A stretch of 64,000 nt of DNA, taken from contig OZ036008.1 in the NCBI GenBank assembly GCA_964035015.1, forward strand, positions 5,737,504 through 5,801,503, read 5' to 3'. Shown in pieces: positions 43,482-54,297 of this stretch. Origin of the DNA: Corallium rubrum. Lineage: Eukaryota; Cnidaria; Anthozoa; Scleralcyonacea; Coralliidae. The notes below the pieces were generated by a model. That model saw nothing but the letters and a program-made list of their open reading frames with translations, ran no database searches and was not told the origin of the DNA. Positions within the stretch are counted from its first letter, which is position 1; every line of letters starts with the position of its first letter. The position numbers and the translations under genes were made by a program.

Positions 43482-44251
43482 TTAAGCTTCATAATGGCAT
43501 TCTGTGATAATGGCCAATTGCAGAACTGCAAAGCATCATGGTAGTTTAGTTACACGGCAGAATTTTTCAACATGGCGATTGTATTTTTCGAACGAGGGAA
43601 GGTGCTAAACACACGAGAATTGGAAGAAAAGTTTTATCATTTTCGCTTCGATTAAAGTTTATATCAAATCTGTCCGTCTTGTTTTATATTTCTACCGAAT
43701 CTTGGGTTTCTACGAGCGAGTGTAGTTGAAATATTCAACACGGCGTACAGAGTCGCTGAAGCGGGGAATGGCTTCGATCCGAGGTAGTCAGACACAAATT
43801 TTGGAATATTTCACAATATAAAGGTAAGTACTGCATTAAATTATTTTCAAGATAAGGAACACGTTGTGACTCATTGTTTGCCTGAAAAATTCGGCGATCG
43901 ATTTAATTCTAGAGACTTGAGAGACAAAAATGTTTGCACACTTGACTGTCCCGAAACAACACATGTTTGATCAAACGTTCTTTTCACAAACCAAAACATT
44001 GAGGTTGTTTGGCGCGAAAAATAAAAACAGTTGCTGTTTGAAATACCGAGCTTTCACATTTCAAAGGTTTTCGCTGTTACAAAAAAGATTTAAAAAGTAC
44101 TTTTAAGTACTATTCACTGCTGTTCAAGTGTCTTACTGGAGATTTTTAACTACAACATATTTACGCGAGTCTAATTTAAAGCAACCTCGCTTGTTTCGAG
44201 TATATTTTGGAAAGTTTCGAGCCGTTTGGTTTACGGTCTGTTTTGATAAAT

Positions 44252-45661
44252 ATGGCAAGTGAAACGGAAAAAGTGCCTAAAGGTAAAAAGTGCGGGGGAA
44301 CTACCTGTTGTGTGCCACTTTGTCGAAGCAACAGTGTAAAAAATCCGGAATTATCCTTCCATAAATTTCCTCTGGATTCGAGCTTAAAGGAAATATGGCT
44401 GAATTTATTGGGAATACAAAGACAACCATTAAAAAGCCACAACGTGTGTTCCTTACACTTTCCCGGTGGAAAGAAATCCTTTGGTGCATTACCAACTGTC
44501 CTTAAAATATCTGGTAGACAAACTGTAAACAGTAGCAAAGTAAGGGAACATGTTTTAGACAATGACACTACTACTGAAACAACCCAGTCTGAACAAGTTG
44601 AACAACAAACAACTGGCATAGAGGCACAAGAGTTAATCAATGAAAAATTAAAAACTGAACATGCAGCTTTAAAAAGAAAATATGATGAGTTATCATCTAA
44701 ATACGAACAGTGTGTACTGCGAATAGAGCATGTACTTGCCAGTGACACAAATTTTAAATTCTACACTGGTTTTCAAAATTATGCAACATTTAAAGTTTTC
44801 TTTGACTTTCTGCAACCAGCATGTAATTTCTTAAGTTATGCTGGTTCGAGTAACAAGGTAGAATATTCGGCAGAATCAGAAGAAAAGCTGGGGCGAAAAA
44901 GGTCAATGTCGCCAGAGCAAGAGTTGTTTATGGTTATGTTTCGCCTACGTTGTGGTCTTATGGGGGTTGACATTGCTCACCGATTTGGCATTTCAGAAGC
45001 ACATGTTTCCCGTACCTGGGCTACTTGGTTAGAGTTTCTCTATCACAAGTTAAAAGCCCTACCCATTTGGGCATCACGTGATTATATACAACAAACTATG
45101 CCACAGCCTTTCAAAGAAACCTACCCAAATACCCGTGTAATTATTGATTGTACAGAACTACTTATTGAAATGCCAACATCATTTAGAAGTCAGTCTGCAA
45201 CATTTTCATCATATAAAAATCACAATACTGCTAAAGGGTTGCTAGGGATTTCTCCTGCTGGGTGCCCAACGTTTGTATCAGAATTGTATGCTGGGAGGAC
45301 TTCCGATAAACAAGTGACCAAAGATTGTGGCATTCTCACTTTGCTTGAGTCAGGAGATGACATAATGGCAGACAGGGGTTTTGATATAGCAGATGATATG
45401 CCTGCTGGTGTTGGGCTCAACATACCACCTTTTCTGAATGGTGCAAGTCAACTTTCACTCAGTGCTGAAAATGATACACGAACGATTGCGGCTCTGAGAG
45501 TGCATGTGGAAAGAGCAATACAACGCATAAAGAGTTTTAGAATTATAAAAAATGTCTTTCCACTGAAGATGTCATCAGACTTTAACAAAATATGGGTAAT
45601 TTGTTCTTACCTCACTCTATTTTACCCACCTTTAATAAACGACAAGTGTGAATCAGAATGA
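44252..45661 (+). CDS. THAP-domain DDE transposase (ISL2EU type)
   Basis: 469 codons, uninterrupted. The N-terminus is a THAP zinc finger (C2CH: CCVPLC, then W and CSLHF within about 75 residues) that would bind the element's ends. A coiled-coil linker and a helix-turn-helix (GLMGVDIAHRFGISEAHVSRTW) follow. The DDE_Tnp_4-like nuclease has Asp in VIIDCTE, Asp in IMADRGF and Glu in HVERAIQRIK, so the catalytic triad looks complete. Transposases of this fold cut and paste DNA in the nucleus. The start is the first ATG in the frame, which opens slightly upstream. It lies between two long inverted repeats, convergent with the YqaJ frame 30 bp away. Possibly still functional. Confidence 0.9.
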   Translation: MASETEKVPKGKKCGGTTCCVPLCRSNSVKNPELSFHKFPLDSSLKEIWLNLLGIQRQPLKSHNVCSLHFPGGKKSFGALPTVLKISGRQTVNSSKVREHVLDNDTTTETTQSEQVEQQTTGIEAQELINEKLKTEHAALKRKYDELSSKYEQCVLRIEHVLASDTNFKFYTGFQNYATFKVFFDFLQPACNFLSYAGSSNKVEYSAESEEKLGRKRSMSPEQELFMVMFRLRCGLMGVDIAHRFGISEAHVSRTWATWLEFLYHKLKALPIWASRDYIQQTMPQPFKETYPNTRVIIDCTELLIEMPTSFRSQSATFSSYKNHNTAKGLLGISPAGCPTFVSELYAGRTSDKQVTKDCGILTLLESGDDIMADRGFDIADDMPAGVGLNIPPFLNGASQLSLSAENDTRTIAALRVHVERAIQRIKSFRIIKNVFPLKMSSDFNKIWVICSYLTLFYPPLINDKCESE

Positions 45662-45691
45662 AATATCAGACAATTGTTTTTAAATGTTTTC

Positions 45692-46776
45692 TTAAGTAAC
45701 TAGTTTAGGATAAATGTATGTGAAATAAAATAAAGTAAGTTTTGGTAACATTGTTTTGTACCATAATTCATGGTCAAAGTAAATTCTCTCACTAAATACT
45801 TCTTTGCTTGTATAAACAATAATGTCTCCCCAATTAACTTTGCATGCAGACATAACACCTTGCATTTGGTAAAAATGATGATGGTTTCGCTTTAGTTGTG
45901 GTTTTCCATTCAGTTCATGTAAATAAAATGATGAGTCAACCTCACAGGCTTCTTTAATTGTCATTTCTCTTTTTGAGAAGGGGCACTTCACCTCACCTAT
46001 CCCAAATGATGTTGGCTCTGCAGAATCATATAACAAGCAGTCTGGACTTGCACCAAGCCATGGAGCTTCTGTGTTAATAATTAACCCACACTGAACACAT
46101 GCAGTCATTATTAGTTCATTAAAATTCTTTTGTTCCAAATATTTCTCAATGGCAGTCTGCTCATTACTGTTGCCTCACTGACATGCTTCTGGGGGCTTTG
46201 TAACATTACTTGCTGGTAATAGGATTTTGCTAAGTAGTGATGTGGGGAAAACATTTTCTCTTCGTTTCATTACTGTACCAAAATGTGAGGCAGTTAAACG
46301 ACCTCTTCATTCATGAAACCAAAGTTTGCTCTGTGACTGACCTCTTGTATTACATTCAATGTCAACCATTTGTTCTTTGGTTGTAAAAAGAATGTTTTCA
46401 GTATATGGTGTATACTCTGGAGAAGGTAAATGTTTGCACACTTCCGCAAAGTTAGGAACAGTAATTTGTTCCAGTATAGATTCCCTTATTTCAATATTGT
46501 ACATTTGATTTGCAAATAGGTTTGCATCATTGAATGCCTTTTTGAAGGCAATTCCTCAAGAAATTCTTGGTATTGAAATGGTTCACAATTATTGGATGCT
46601 AAAAGGCCCTGTAAATAATCACAAGTTCCAACAGTTTTCAAACCACCCTCAAGTTTTCTTAAGTCATCAACATTTACATGTTTAGCAAAAGCAGGTGCTG
46701 GGTTGTTGTAGTCTGCTGTGTAATGTTTTTCTGTCTTCGCAGTTGCCTTGCTTATTTTAACTTGATGAAAAAGCAA
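45692..46776 (-). pseudogene. YqaJ-like nuclease of the ISL2EU element (broken)
   Basis: The minus-strand frames together give a YqaJ/lambda-exonuclease-like protein. An N-terminal part at 46776-46486 is followed by a one-base frame change near 46545, then 46504-46307 ending in an in-frame TGA (about 46305), then RGRLTASHFGTVMKRR, which matches the conserved start of the YqaJ fold. Another TGA follows near 46175, then the nuclease core with LGASPDCLLYD and GIGEVKCPFSK (catalytic-type Asp, Glu and Lys) down to 45692. Two stops and one shift mean it is not functional as read, unless the breaks are introns or errors. Confidence 0.8.
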
Positions 46777-47603
46777 TGCAGTATCAAGTTTCTCACTAGT
46801 ATTAGGAACATGCCACTGTTGTAACAGTTGTGTGCATGTTAATAGTACTTAAAAGTACTTTTTAAATCTTTTTTGTAACAGCGAAAACCTTTGAAGTGTG
46901 AAAGCTCGGTATTTCAAACAGCAACTGTTTTTATTTTTCGCGCCAAACAACCTCAATGTTTTGGTTTGTGAAAAGAACGTTTGATCAAACATGTGTTGTT
47001 TCGGGACAGTCAAGTGTGCAAACATTTTTGTCTCTCAAGTCTCTAGAATTAAATCGATCGCCGAATTTTTCAGGCAAACAATGAGTCACAACGTGTTCCT
47101 TATCTTGAAAATAATTTAATGCAGTACTTACCTTTATATTGTGAAATATTCCAAAATTTGTGTCTGACTACCTCGGATCGAAGCCATTCCCCGCTTCAGC
47201 GACTCTGTACGCCGTGTTGAATATTTCAACTACACTCGCTCGTAGAAACCCAAGATTCGGTAGAAATATAAAACAAGACGGACAGATTTGATATAAACTT
47301 TAATCGAAGCGAAAATGATAAAACTTTTCTTCCAATTCTCGTGTGTTTAGCACCTTCCCTCGTTCGAAAAATACAATCGCCATGTTGAAAAATTCTGCCC
47401 TGTAACTAAACTACCATGATGCTTTGCAGTTCTGCAATTGGCCCATTTGAAGGAAATGATAGCTCGAAATGTCGGTTATAAATCCATGTCCTATATTCAC
47501 GAATTTACTGGTTAGGATTAGGGTGTGTGTTGGGGTCAGGCTTTCATGAAGTACCTGGGTTATTTAGGACATGGAATTATTACCGAAATGTCGGCCTGGC
47601 GAT

Positions 47604-49002
47604 CCCGGCGCCATTTTGAAAGTAAGTGCACCCGGGAAATTAGCCCTCGTCCTTGCGACCCTCGGGCTCCTGTATTCAATTACTCTTGGCCTTGGTGTGA
47701 CCTTTAATTAACTTTATATTGTTATCTATCTATATAAATAATATTTAGTTAAGTAAACAAGTAATTTACTTTAGAGAACGTTTCGTTGGAGATGAAATTC
47801 TTTGACCACGAGGTTATTAAAACTTCAGTACGCGGATACTACGGGTAAAAGTCCGTGGCAAAAAAGTCCTGTACTCACGAAGCGGGTTTTACATTTCTCG
47901 ATTTTGCCGACACATTTGTTTATAGAAAAAGATGGCTAAAATTTTCGGAACTACGCATTGTTGAAATACATGGGGTACGTATGTTGTTAGAAATTTTATA
48001 AGCTTTCATTCGGTATATAGTTCAAATTTTAGTGTTACCTGTAACTTTTTAAAATGTTCAAAATGTTCTCACCATTGCTCGTAAAATAAGAATTATATAA
48101 TGGGAAATGGACTCCTCACAAGTGTTATAGAATTTTGGATTTTGTTTTTAAATACTAAACGCACAGCCCTGAACAAGATATTAAACAAAGGGTACTGTCA
48201 AGTGCTACTCATGTCAGAACTTTTAATTTTCTTGCTGGGAAGTATTTTAAAATATGAAAAAAACATCATTATTTTGACGTGGACCGTCTGAAATGGATGA
48301 ATTTCTTAAGTTTGTTTTGCCTTTTGGTGTTTTGGTGTTTGCTATAACCTCAGAAAGACTTCTGGCATGAACCTAAGATATTTCTCGAACAGAAGCTAAT
48401 TCAAATATGAAAGGAGTGGAAAAGTTTGCAGATTTCTAGTTGAAGTTGAAAATGTTTTTGGCGCAAATTAGTGATCACACTTTTTGAACATATGAAAAAA
48501 TATTAAAACTTTTATGGTCAATGGTCAGAACATTTTGAACATTTTAAAAAGTTACAAGTAACACTATGATTTGAACTATATACCGAATGAAAGCTTATAA
48601 AATTTCTAACAACATACGTACTCGATGTATTTCAACAATGCGTAGTTCCGAAATTTTTAGCCATCTTTCTCTATAAACAAGTGTGTCGGCATCATCGAGA
48701 AATGTAAAACTCAGCTTCGTGAGTACTGGACTTTTTTGCCACGGACTTTTACCTGTAGTATCCGCGTACTGAAGTTTTAATAACTTCGTGGTCAAAGAAT
48801 TTCATCTCCAACGAAACGTTTTCTAAAGTAAATTATTTATTACTTAATTAATATTATTTATATATGTATAGATAACAATATAAAGTTAAATAAAATGTCA
48901 CAAGAAGGCCAAGAGTAATTGACTACAGGAGCCCGAGGGTCGTAAGGACGAGAGGGATAATTTTCTGGGTGCACTTACTTTCAAAATGGCCGACTGGCGC
49001 AT
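47604..49002. mobile_element. Foldback element with ~450-bp arms
   Basis: Arms 47604-48070 and 48530-49002 are mostly complementary (AAGTAAGTGCACCC, GTTTCGTTGGAGATGAAATT, AAAGTCCGTGGCAAAAAAGT). The 460-bp centre is AT-rich and non-coding. No transposase. Confidence 0.85.
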
Positions 49003-49387
49003 GCGCATAAAAATAATGGGACACTTTTTTCCGCGAGTTGGACTTCTGGTTGATCCTTATTCTGTGCCCCGGTGGCCCTAAACCTAACCACAACCATCCA
49101 GGGAAAAAGTCCCACCTCTCAGTAATTCAAGGCCGTTTCACACTTACTGATTATTGGTAATTCTAGGTAGGAGGACATGTTGAAACACCAATCAAATTCA
49201 AAACAGAATTCAAAACAGGAAGTTGTCAACGAATCTTATCAAATGAATTTGTCAACTTGAGGAATATATTGCAACAATATTTTACAGAGTAAAAACAAAA
49301 AGTCCCTTTAATTTAATTCTTTGAACGTTTTCATGGCGATAAAGTAATATAAATAAGTTTTGTGGAAACACCACGTAAACTATTTCT

Positions 49388-49431
49388 TTGCTAAGCTTTC
49401 GGCCTGTTGACTCAGGCCTTCATCAGAGCAA
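49388..49431 (-). ncRNA. Hammerhead ribozyme, left arm
   Basis: Identical on the minus strand to 50488-50531: stem I TTGCT/AGCAA, core CTGATGA, stem II GGCCTG/CAGGCC, GAA, palindromic stem III AGCT, cleavage expected after CTT. Confidence 0.75.
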
Positions 49432-49540
49432 TGACAACAAGTTGTTGGCTCACGTCATTTATAAACTAAGCAACTGATCAATTAAATCACGTAAGAATAC
49501 AATGGCGTATCACGTTAATTTTATTAATTAGAAAACAAAA

Positions 49541-49936
49541 TCAAGAATGTTCTCCGAACAGGACACGCCACGTGCTATTTAATGGCTGTCCCTCCTGAGA
49601 AATAGTGTGATGTTTGGCGATCTCAATGGATTCTCTAGTTCTTCGCGTGAAGTATTGCTTGTCGCTGGCTAAGAGTGATGACTCTTCCCACTTAACACGA
49701 TGGTCATACGTCCAAGCGTGTTTGGCAACAGCAGACTTTTCTTGTTGCGCTTTTATGCAAGATGTCTTGTGTTCCTTCAGGCGAGTTGAGAGATTCCTTC
49801 CCGTTTCTCCGATGTACACCAAGCCACACTCACAAGGAATGCGATACACTCCAGGCTTAGATAAGCTATGCACTTCATCTTTATGTGTGAAAAGTACCTT
49901 GAACAATTTGTGTTGACTACTGTGAAATACCTTCAT
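49541..49936 (-). CDS. GIY-YIG endonuclease domain of a Penelope-like element (truncated)
   Basis: 131 codons. It begins with a Lys/His-rich segment, then the GIY-YIG core: GVYRIPC, CECGLVYIGETGR, RLKEHK, and AWTYDHRVKW, with a final RESIEIAKH helix. In this superfamily the domain nicks DNA for target-primed reverse transcription. The reverse transcriptase half is missing, and the frame runs into the palindrome centre, so this is a fragment that cannot move alone. Of the two arms, this one keeps the expected C-terminal frame. Confidence 0.85.
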   Translation of the reverse strand: MKVFHSSQHKLFKVLFTHKDEVHSLSKPGVYRIPCECGLVYIGETGRNLSTRLKEHKTSCIKAQQEKSAVAKHAWTYDHRVKWEESSLLASDKQYFTRRTRESIEIAKHHTISQEGQPLNSTWRVLFGEHS

Positions 49937-49974
49937 ACTAGAAGAGGATTGAGAGGATTCTAAATCGTGCGGGT

Positions 49975-50340
49975 ATGAAGGTATTTCACAGTAGTCAACA
50001 CAAATTGTTCAAGGTACTTTTCACACATAAAGATGAAGTGCATAGCTTATCTAAGCCTGGAGTGTATCGCATTCCTTGTGAGTGTGGCTTGGTGTACATC
50101 GGAGAAACGGGAAGGAATCTCTCAACTCGCCTGAAGGAACACAAGACATCTTGCATAAAAGCGCAACAAGAAAAGTCTGCTGTTGCCAAACACGCTTGGA
50201 CGTATGACCATCGTGTTAAGTGGGAAGAGTCATCACTCTTAGCCAGCGACAAGCAATACTTCACGCGAAGATTTATTGAACTAGAGAATCCATTGAGATC
50301 GCCAAACATCACACTATTTCTCAGGAGGGACAGCCATTAA
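49975..50340 (+). pseudogene. Second GIY-YIG fragment, C-terminus shifted
   Basis: Same protein as the left arm through KQYFTRR. The inserted 8-9 bp then changes the frame, giving an early, different end (121 codons). The first 100 residues are identical to the left arm. Confidence 0.8.
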
Positions 50341-50487
50341 ATAGCACGTGGCGTGCCCTATTCGGAGAACATTCTTGATTTTGTTTTCTAATTAATAAAA
50401 TTAACGTGATACGCCATTGTATTCTTACGTGATTTAATTGATCAGTTGCTTAGTTTATAAATGACGTGAGCCAACAACTTGTTGTCA

Positions 50488-50531
50488 TTGCTCTGATGAA
50501 GGCCTGAGTCAACAGGCCGAAAGCTTAGCAA
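50488..50531 (+). ncRNA. Hammerhead ribozyme, right arm
   Basis: Stem I TTGCT (50488-50492) pairs with AGCAA (50527-50531). The core CTGATGA is at 50493-50499. Stem II GGCCTG/CAGGCC has a 6-nt loop; GAA follows at 50519-50521. Stem III is the self-complementary AGCT, so two copies could pair as a dimer, then T with predicted cleavage between 50526 and 50527. Short-stem-III hammerheads are known in Penelope-like elements. Confidence 0.75.
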
Positions 50532-50819
50532 AGAAATAGTTTACGTGGTGTTTCCACAAAACTTATTTATATCCCTTTAATTTGCTCGAAAAATATCGCC
50601 TAGTGGAAAACAGCCCGCCCTTACATGCAATTTTTTTGAGATAAACGGATCTCTTAATCTTTTTCTTTAGAAGTTAACAAATACATCTTTTGTAATTTTA
50701 CTAAAATTTGATGCAAGTCAAAATCCTGCTAACGGCCATGTTTGTTTTGACACGGTTTTTTAAATTTACTGAAAATTAACCAAGATGGCGTCGATGTCAC
50801 GTGATTGCAAAAGTCTATA

Positions 50820-53336
50820 CCATAGATACCAGGTATAGGAGACCTAGATTGCTGACTGTAATATAATTTATAGCGCACGCGCGCGCCAACATGAGTAATC
50901 CAAGATGGCGGCTCAACCGGTCAAAAATCATATACAGTGCATAGGAAAAACGATGTTTTTCGCATTTTACGTCCGCCCACTGTTTCCGATCCCGTTCGAC
51001 CACCTTTTTTTGGGAAGAACTACCTATTGTGAAGGTCTTGGATGAAAATCGTACAATTTGAGTGGAATTAACAACAAAATAATCGATCGTTAAATGTTGC
51101 CGAAACAGTCACATGGTCGGTTCAAGACGTTCGAGCCTCCCAACCTCTTAACTTAGTCAGTTTCTTGAGTCAGTCGTTGCCAAAAAGAAAAAGTTTTGTC
51201 AGCTTTGGCCTCTTGGATGATTTTCCTTCGCGGACAACTCGGTCGGAATAAACTTTTCCGAAACGATGGATGAATATTTTGATGTACAATAGCTCTTGAA
51301 GGTGATTAAGCTTGGTGATTCACATTGGGAATTTGAATTATAACAATGATCAGGTAAGGCTGACTGGCTGTTGTCAACTGCTACCAAAGCAATTGCACAT
51401 TCTGGACACTTGATACAGACTGTAATTTTCTTTATTTTCTTATTTGGCCTTCTATTGCTCGTTCTCCCTTACAAATATAATCTGACATCTGGTTTAAAGT
51501 GTTTTTCACACAAGACTGAATATTTGGGTGGTGTCCAGTCTTTCCATTTCATTGCCATAATCCAACTTTTTAACAGGTCGGGATTGCTTGAAGGAAATCT
51601 AAATAGTACGAAGGGTAAGATACTTCTTTGTTCACTGATGTGAACAAAACTCAAAATTAAAGTGAAAGTTGTCTGTCTAAGGGACAGACCATTAGATATT
51701 TTTGGGGGGGATGGAAGATTTTGAAAAAATATCTTATAAAAAATATCGAAAAGACATATTCTACAGGGGGTGTACATATCGTATAATGATTGTGTGCTTG
51801 TGTGAGTCAAGATTAAAAAACAAATCCATGCACCGCTTTTTGGCTAAAAAGAAATACTTGCACAGTCTGCTTGGGAGAAAAAAAAATTATTTCTCAGAGC
51901 AATTCTTCCACCCCCCTCCCCCTCACAAATCTAATGGGCTGCCCTAATAATTATTAATTAAGTTTTAAATTCCTAAAGAGGCTCGATAAGGGTTCTAAAA
52001 GGGTAAGGTTTGAACTCATTTAAGATTTTTAATAGTTGAAATAGAACTGTTTCTATACTGAAAAGAAGTAAAATTGATAGTGAAAATGAGTCAAATCCTA
52101 GTCGCTTCTGGGATCTTCTCATTTTCTCATTAAAATGTATATAAAACAGCCTGTTGAAACATGCATATAGACTACAAACACAGACATCAAAATGATAAGT
52201 TCTTTTCAGTTTATTCTCTTATTAAAAATGTAAACTTAACTTATATTCTACAAAACTCCATTGTTGTCATTACAGACATTACAGTATTTAAAAAAAACAG
52301 CTTGTTTTTATACTATAAAAAAGCTTATTATAGTCTTTAACTATTATGTTAATATATGCATTGCTATTGACTATTGTGTACGTGTTTGTTTTCTAAACTT
52401 ATGAAAGGACAAGCCAATACCATCTTTTAAATCTCCACGTCTGGCCGTACAGTTATACGCTGAACACGCTTCAGGCATACTTTTCAATAGAAAAGTAAAC
52501 TTTCTATTAGAAGAGACCACCTATTGCTTTATATACCAAGAAAGAGTAAAATAAACAGCACTATAGCTTTTGAAATATTTTGATATAACAAACGTCGCTT
52601 AAGAAAATCTCGCAAAAGACAGTAGAAATACAAAGTAAAACAATCCGGGTGAGTTTCGCGTGCTTTTTTGTTTGCCAATCATAGATATAGAACTGGAACT
52701 TTCACCTGATTGCTGCTGCAGATTGTAATAGTATAATATGCTTTAGAAAGCTAATTTTGGGTTAAATGTACTTGTTGAAGTAAAATTCTGTCTTTTAACG
52801 CAAAAGATGTATATAATACTTCGTGTTTAAAAGAAGCTAATTAGATAGTAAAATGTTCACTGGAGTTAATGCGTAGTGTATAGCTATATTCTATAAAATA
52901 GTGAAAATTGCTGAGGACAGATCGCTATCTGTTTGTCCACTAACACGTAAGCTTTCCATCTCGTATCTTACACAGAACGTCCTAGAATCGTCCAACACCT
53001 CAAAACTAACCAAAACCTTTATTTTCAGCCAGAAATGTCTCGAACCGACGAAGTGACCGCAAGTGACTGTTTCGGCAACATTTAACGATCGATTATTTTG
53101 TTGTTAATTCCACTCAAATTGTACGATTTTCATCCAAGACCTTCACAATAGGTAGTTCTTCCCAAAAAAAGGTGGTCGAACGGGATCGGAAACAGTGGGC
53201 GGACGTAAAATGCGAAAAACATCGTTTTTCCTATGCACTGTCTATGATTTTTGACCGGTTGAGCCGCCATCTTGGATTTTCAAATTTGGCGCGCCTTTTC
53301 AGCCGAGTCAGCAATCTAGGTCTCCTATATCTATGG
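50820..53336. mobile_element. 2.5-kb THAP-related element with ~280-bp inverted repeats
   Basis: The arms (CCATAGATA..., GACCTAGATTGCTGAC, AATTTGAGTGGAATTAACAA) at 50820-51113 and 53066-53336 are complementary. TCTATA flanks both sides (50814-50819, 53337-53342). The interior from about 51650 to 53000 is AT-rich without genes. A THAP fragment (51469) suggests descent from a THAP transposon, but no DDE domain is present. Confidence 0.75.
51469..51610 (-). pseudogene. THAP zinc-finger fragment
   Basis: FRFPSSNPDLLKSWIMAM then W, P and LCEKHFKPD match the second half of a THAP domain. The first Cys pair is not in the same frame and no catalytic domain follows. Confidence 0.65.
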
Positions 53337-53342
53337 TCTATA

Positions 53343-54290
53343 CCAACCATTGAACTCTAAATAAACTGGAACGCTAACTCCATAAGAAAGGCCCTATGAT
53401 TGGGTGAAGTCAAACTTCCGGCCGCTGGGGGTCGCCATTGCACGTCACACGTCACCAGAACGTATGAGCGGCACGTACAATGAAAAACTGAAAACTCGCT
53501 GCAAAAAACAACCATTTTTTAGACCTAAAGTTTTTTTATAGATGATAACGAAGAAGATAGTATGTATTGGGTTTATCGGCCTTGTACCTGAACAATTTCT
53601 ACACACGAAAATGGATTGAATGACGAAATATCTGCCGAACAAAAGCAAAATTCGAGTCCGAAACTCGTACGGAAAATGCAGGTTTCTCTTATTTTTCTTT
53701 GTTATCTCAAACGTTTGAAGGTTGTCTTGCCAAGAATTAGTAATAAGATCATGCTAAATTATAGCTTTAACTCAAGTTTTAGTTGTGGAAATGCTAAATC
53801 TGACATTTTTCGATACGAAGAGTAATTGCAGAGCTGTAATAACACACGGTAAAGTGCATTTTGTTGTTTTTTTCCTACTGAAAATTTAAAAATTTTAAAC
53901 CCAACTGTTTTTATAAACAACCTCCTCATTTTAAACCTGGGTTTCATATGTATTTTCTTTATATTTGTCCAAACCAATGGCACTTTTGGTTGCGTATTGT
54001 TGACTTTCATTTGAGAGCTTATATTTTTACTGTTTTCCTTGTTTTTACTCGTCATGTCAGTGTTCACCTACTCTACGGTATATTGGAATTTGATTTAAGC
54101 CTAAAAGTGGTTAACAAGTTCAGTTTTTGTTTGATTTCAAGCTGTTTTTGCAACCCAGTTCACCAAATTCAGCTTCATTTTCTCTCGGCTATAAAGTAAA
54201 AGGGACTGGGGTTGACGTGCATGGCGGCCCCCATGTTGGCTTCATGATACGCCATCGAGTTATCGTTCCAGTTTACTTAGAGTTCAATGA
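53343..54290. mobile_element. Foldback element
   Basis: CATTGAACTCTAAATAAACTGG at the left is mirrored by CCAGTTTACTTAGAGTTCAATG at the right (about 54265-54290). The interior is AT-rich with chance frames only. Confidence 0.55.
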
Positions 54291-54297
54291 TACCAAC

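Larger units (their letters stand above)
43496..47444. mobile_element. ISL2EU-type DNA transposon with ~600-bp inverted repeats
   Basis: Terminal inverted repeats at 43512-44113 and 46841-47443 are near-identical over about 600 bp (GGCCAATTGCAGAACTGCAA...). Sixteen extra bases precede the left repeat. Comparison with the uninterrupted host repeat (CATAATTTGAAGG) gives an AT dinucleotide on both sides (43494-43495, 47445-47446), matching the 2-bp target reported for this group. The element carries a THAP/DDE transposase and a divergent YqaJ nuclease frame, the gene pair known for ISL2EU. Confidence 0.85.
42100..49175. mobile_element. Transposon nest bounded by inverted outer arms
   Basis: CCTAGAATTACCAATAATCAG at 42100-42125 is mirrored by CTGATTATTGGTAATTCTAG at 49147-49168, and CACAGAATAAGGATCA (42247) by TGATCCTTATTCTGTG (49053). 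Inside lie an inverted copy of the 40039 element, the MITE at 42547, the ISL2EU element and the foldback at 47604. Confidence 0.55.
49347..50572. mobile_element. Palindromic pair of truncated Penelope-like elements
   Basis: Two near-identical ~600-bp arms, 49347-49938 and 49972-50572, are inverted around a 33-bp centre. Each carries a GIY-YIG endonuclease frame and, at the outer side, a hammerhead motif. The right arm has an extra 8-9 bp (ATTTATTGA near 50272). Inverted tail-fused copies are typical of Penelope-like insertions. Confidence 0.85.

Noticed and set aside
44176..44748. 190-codon frame antisense to the transposase
   Set aside because: Shadow of the THAP region on the opposite strand.
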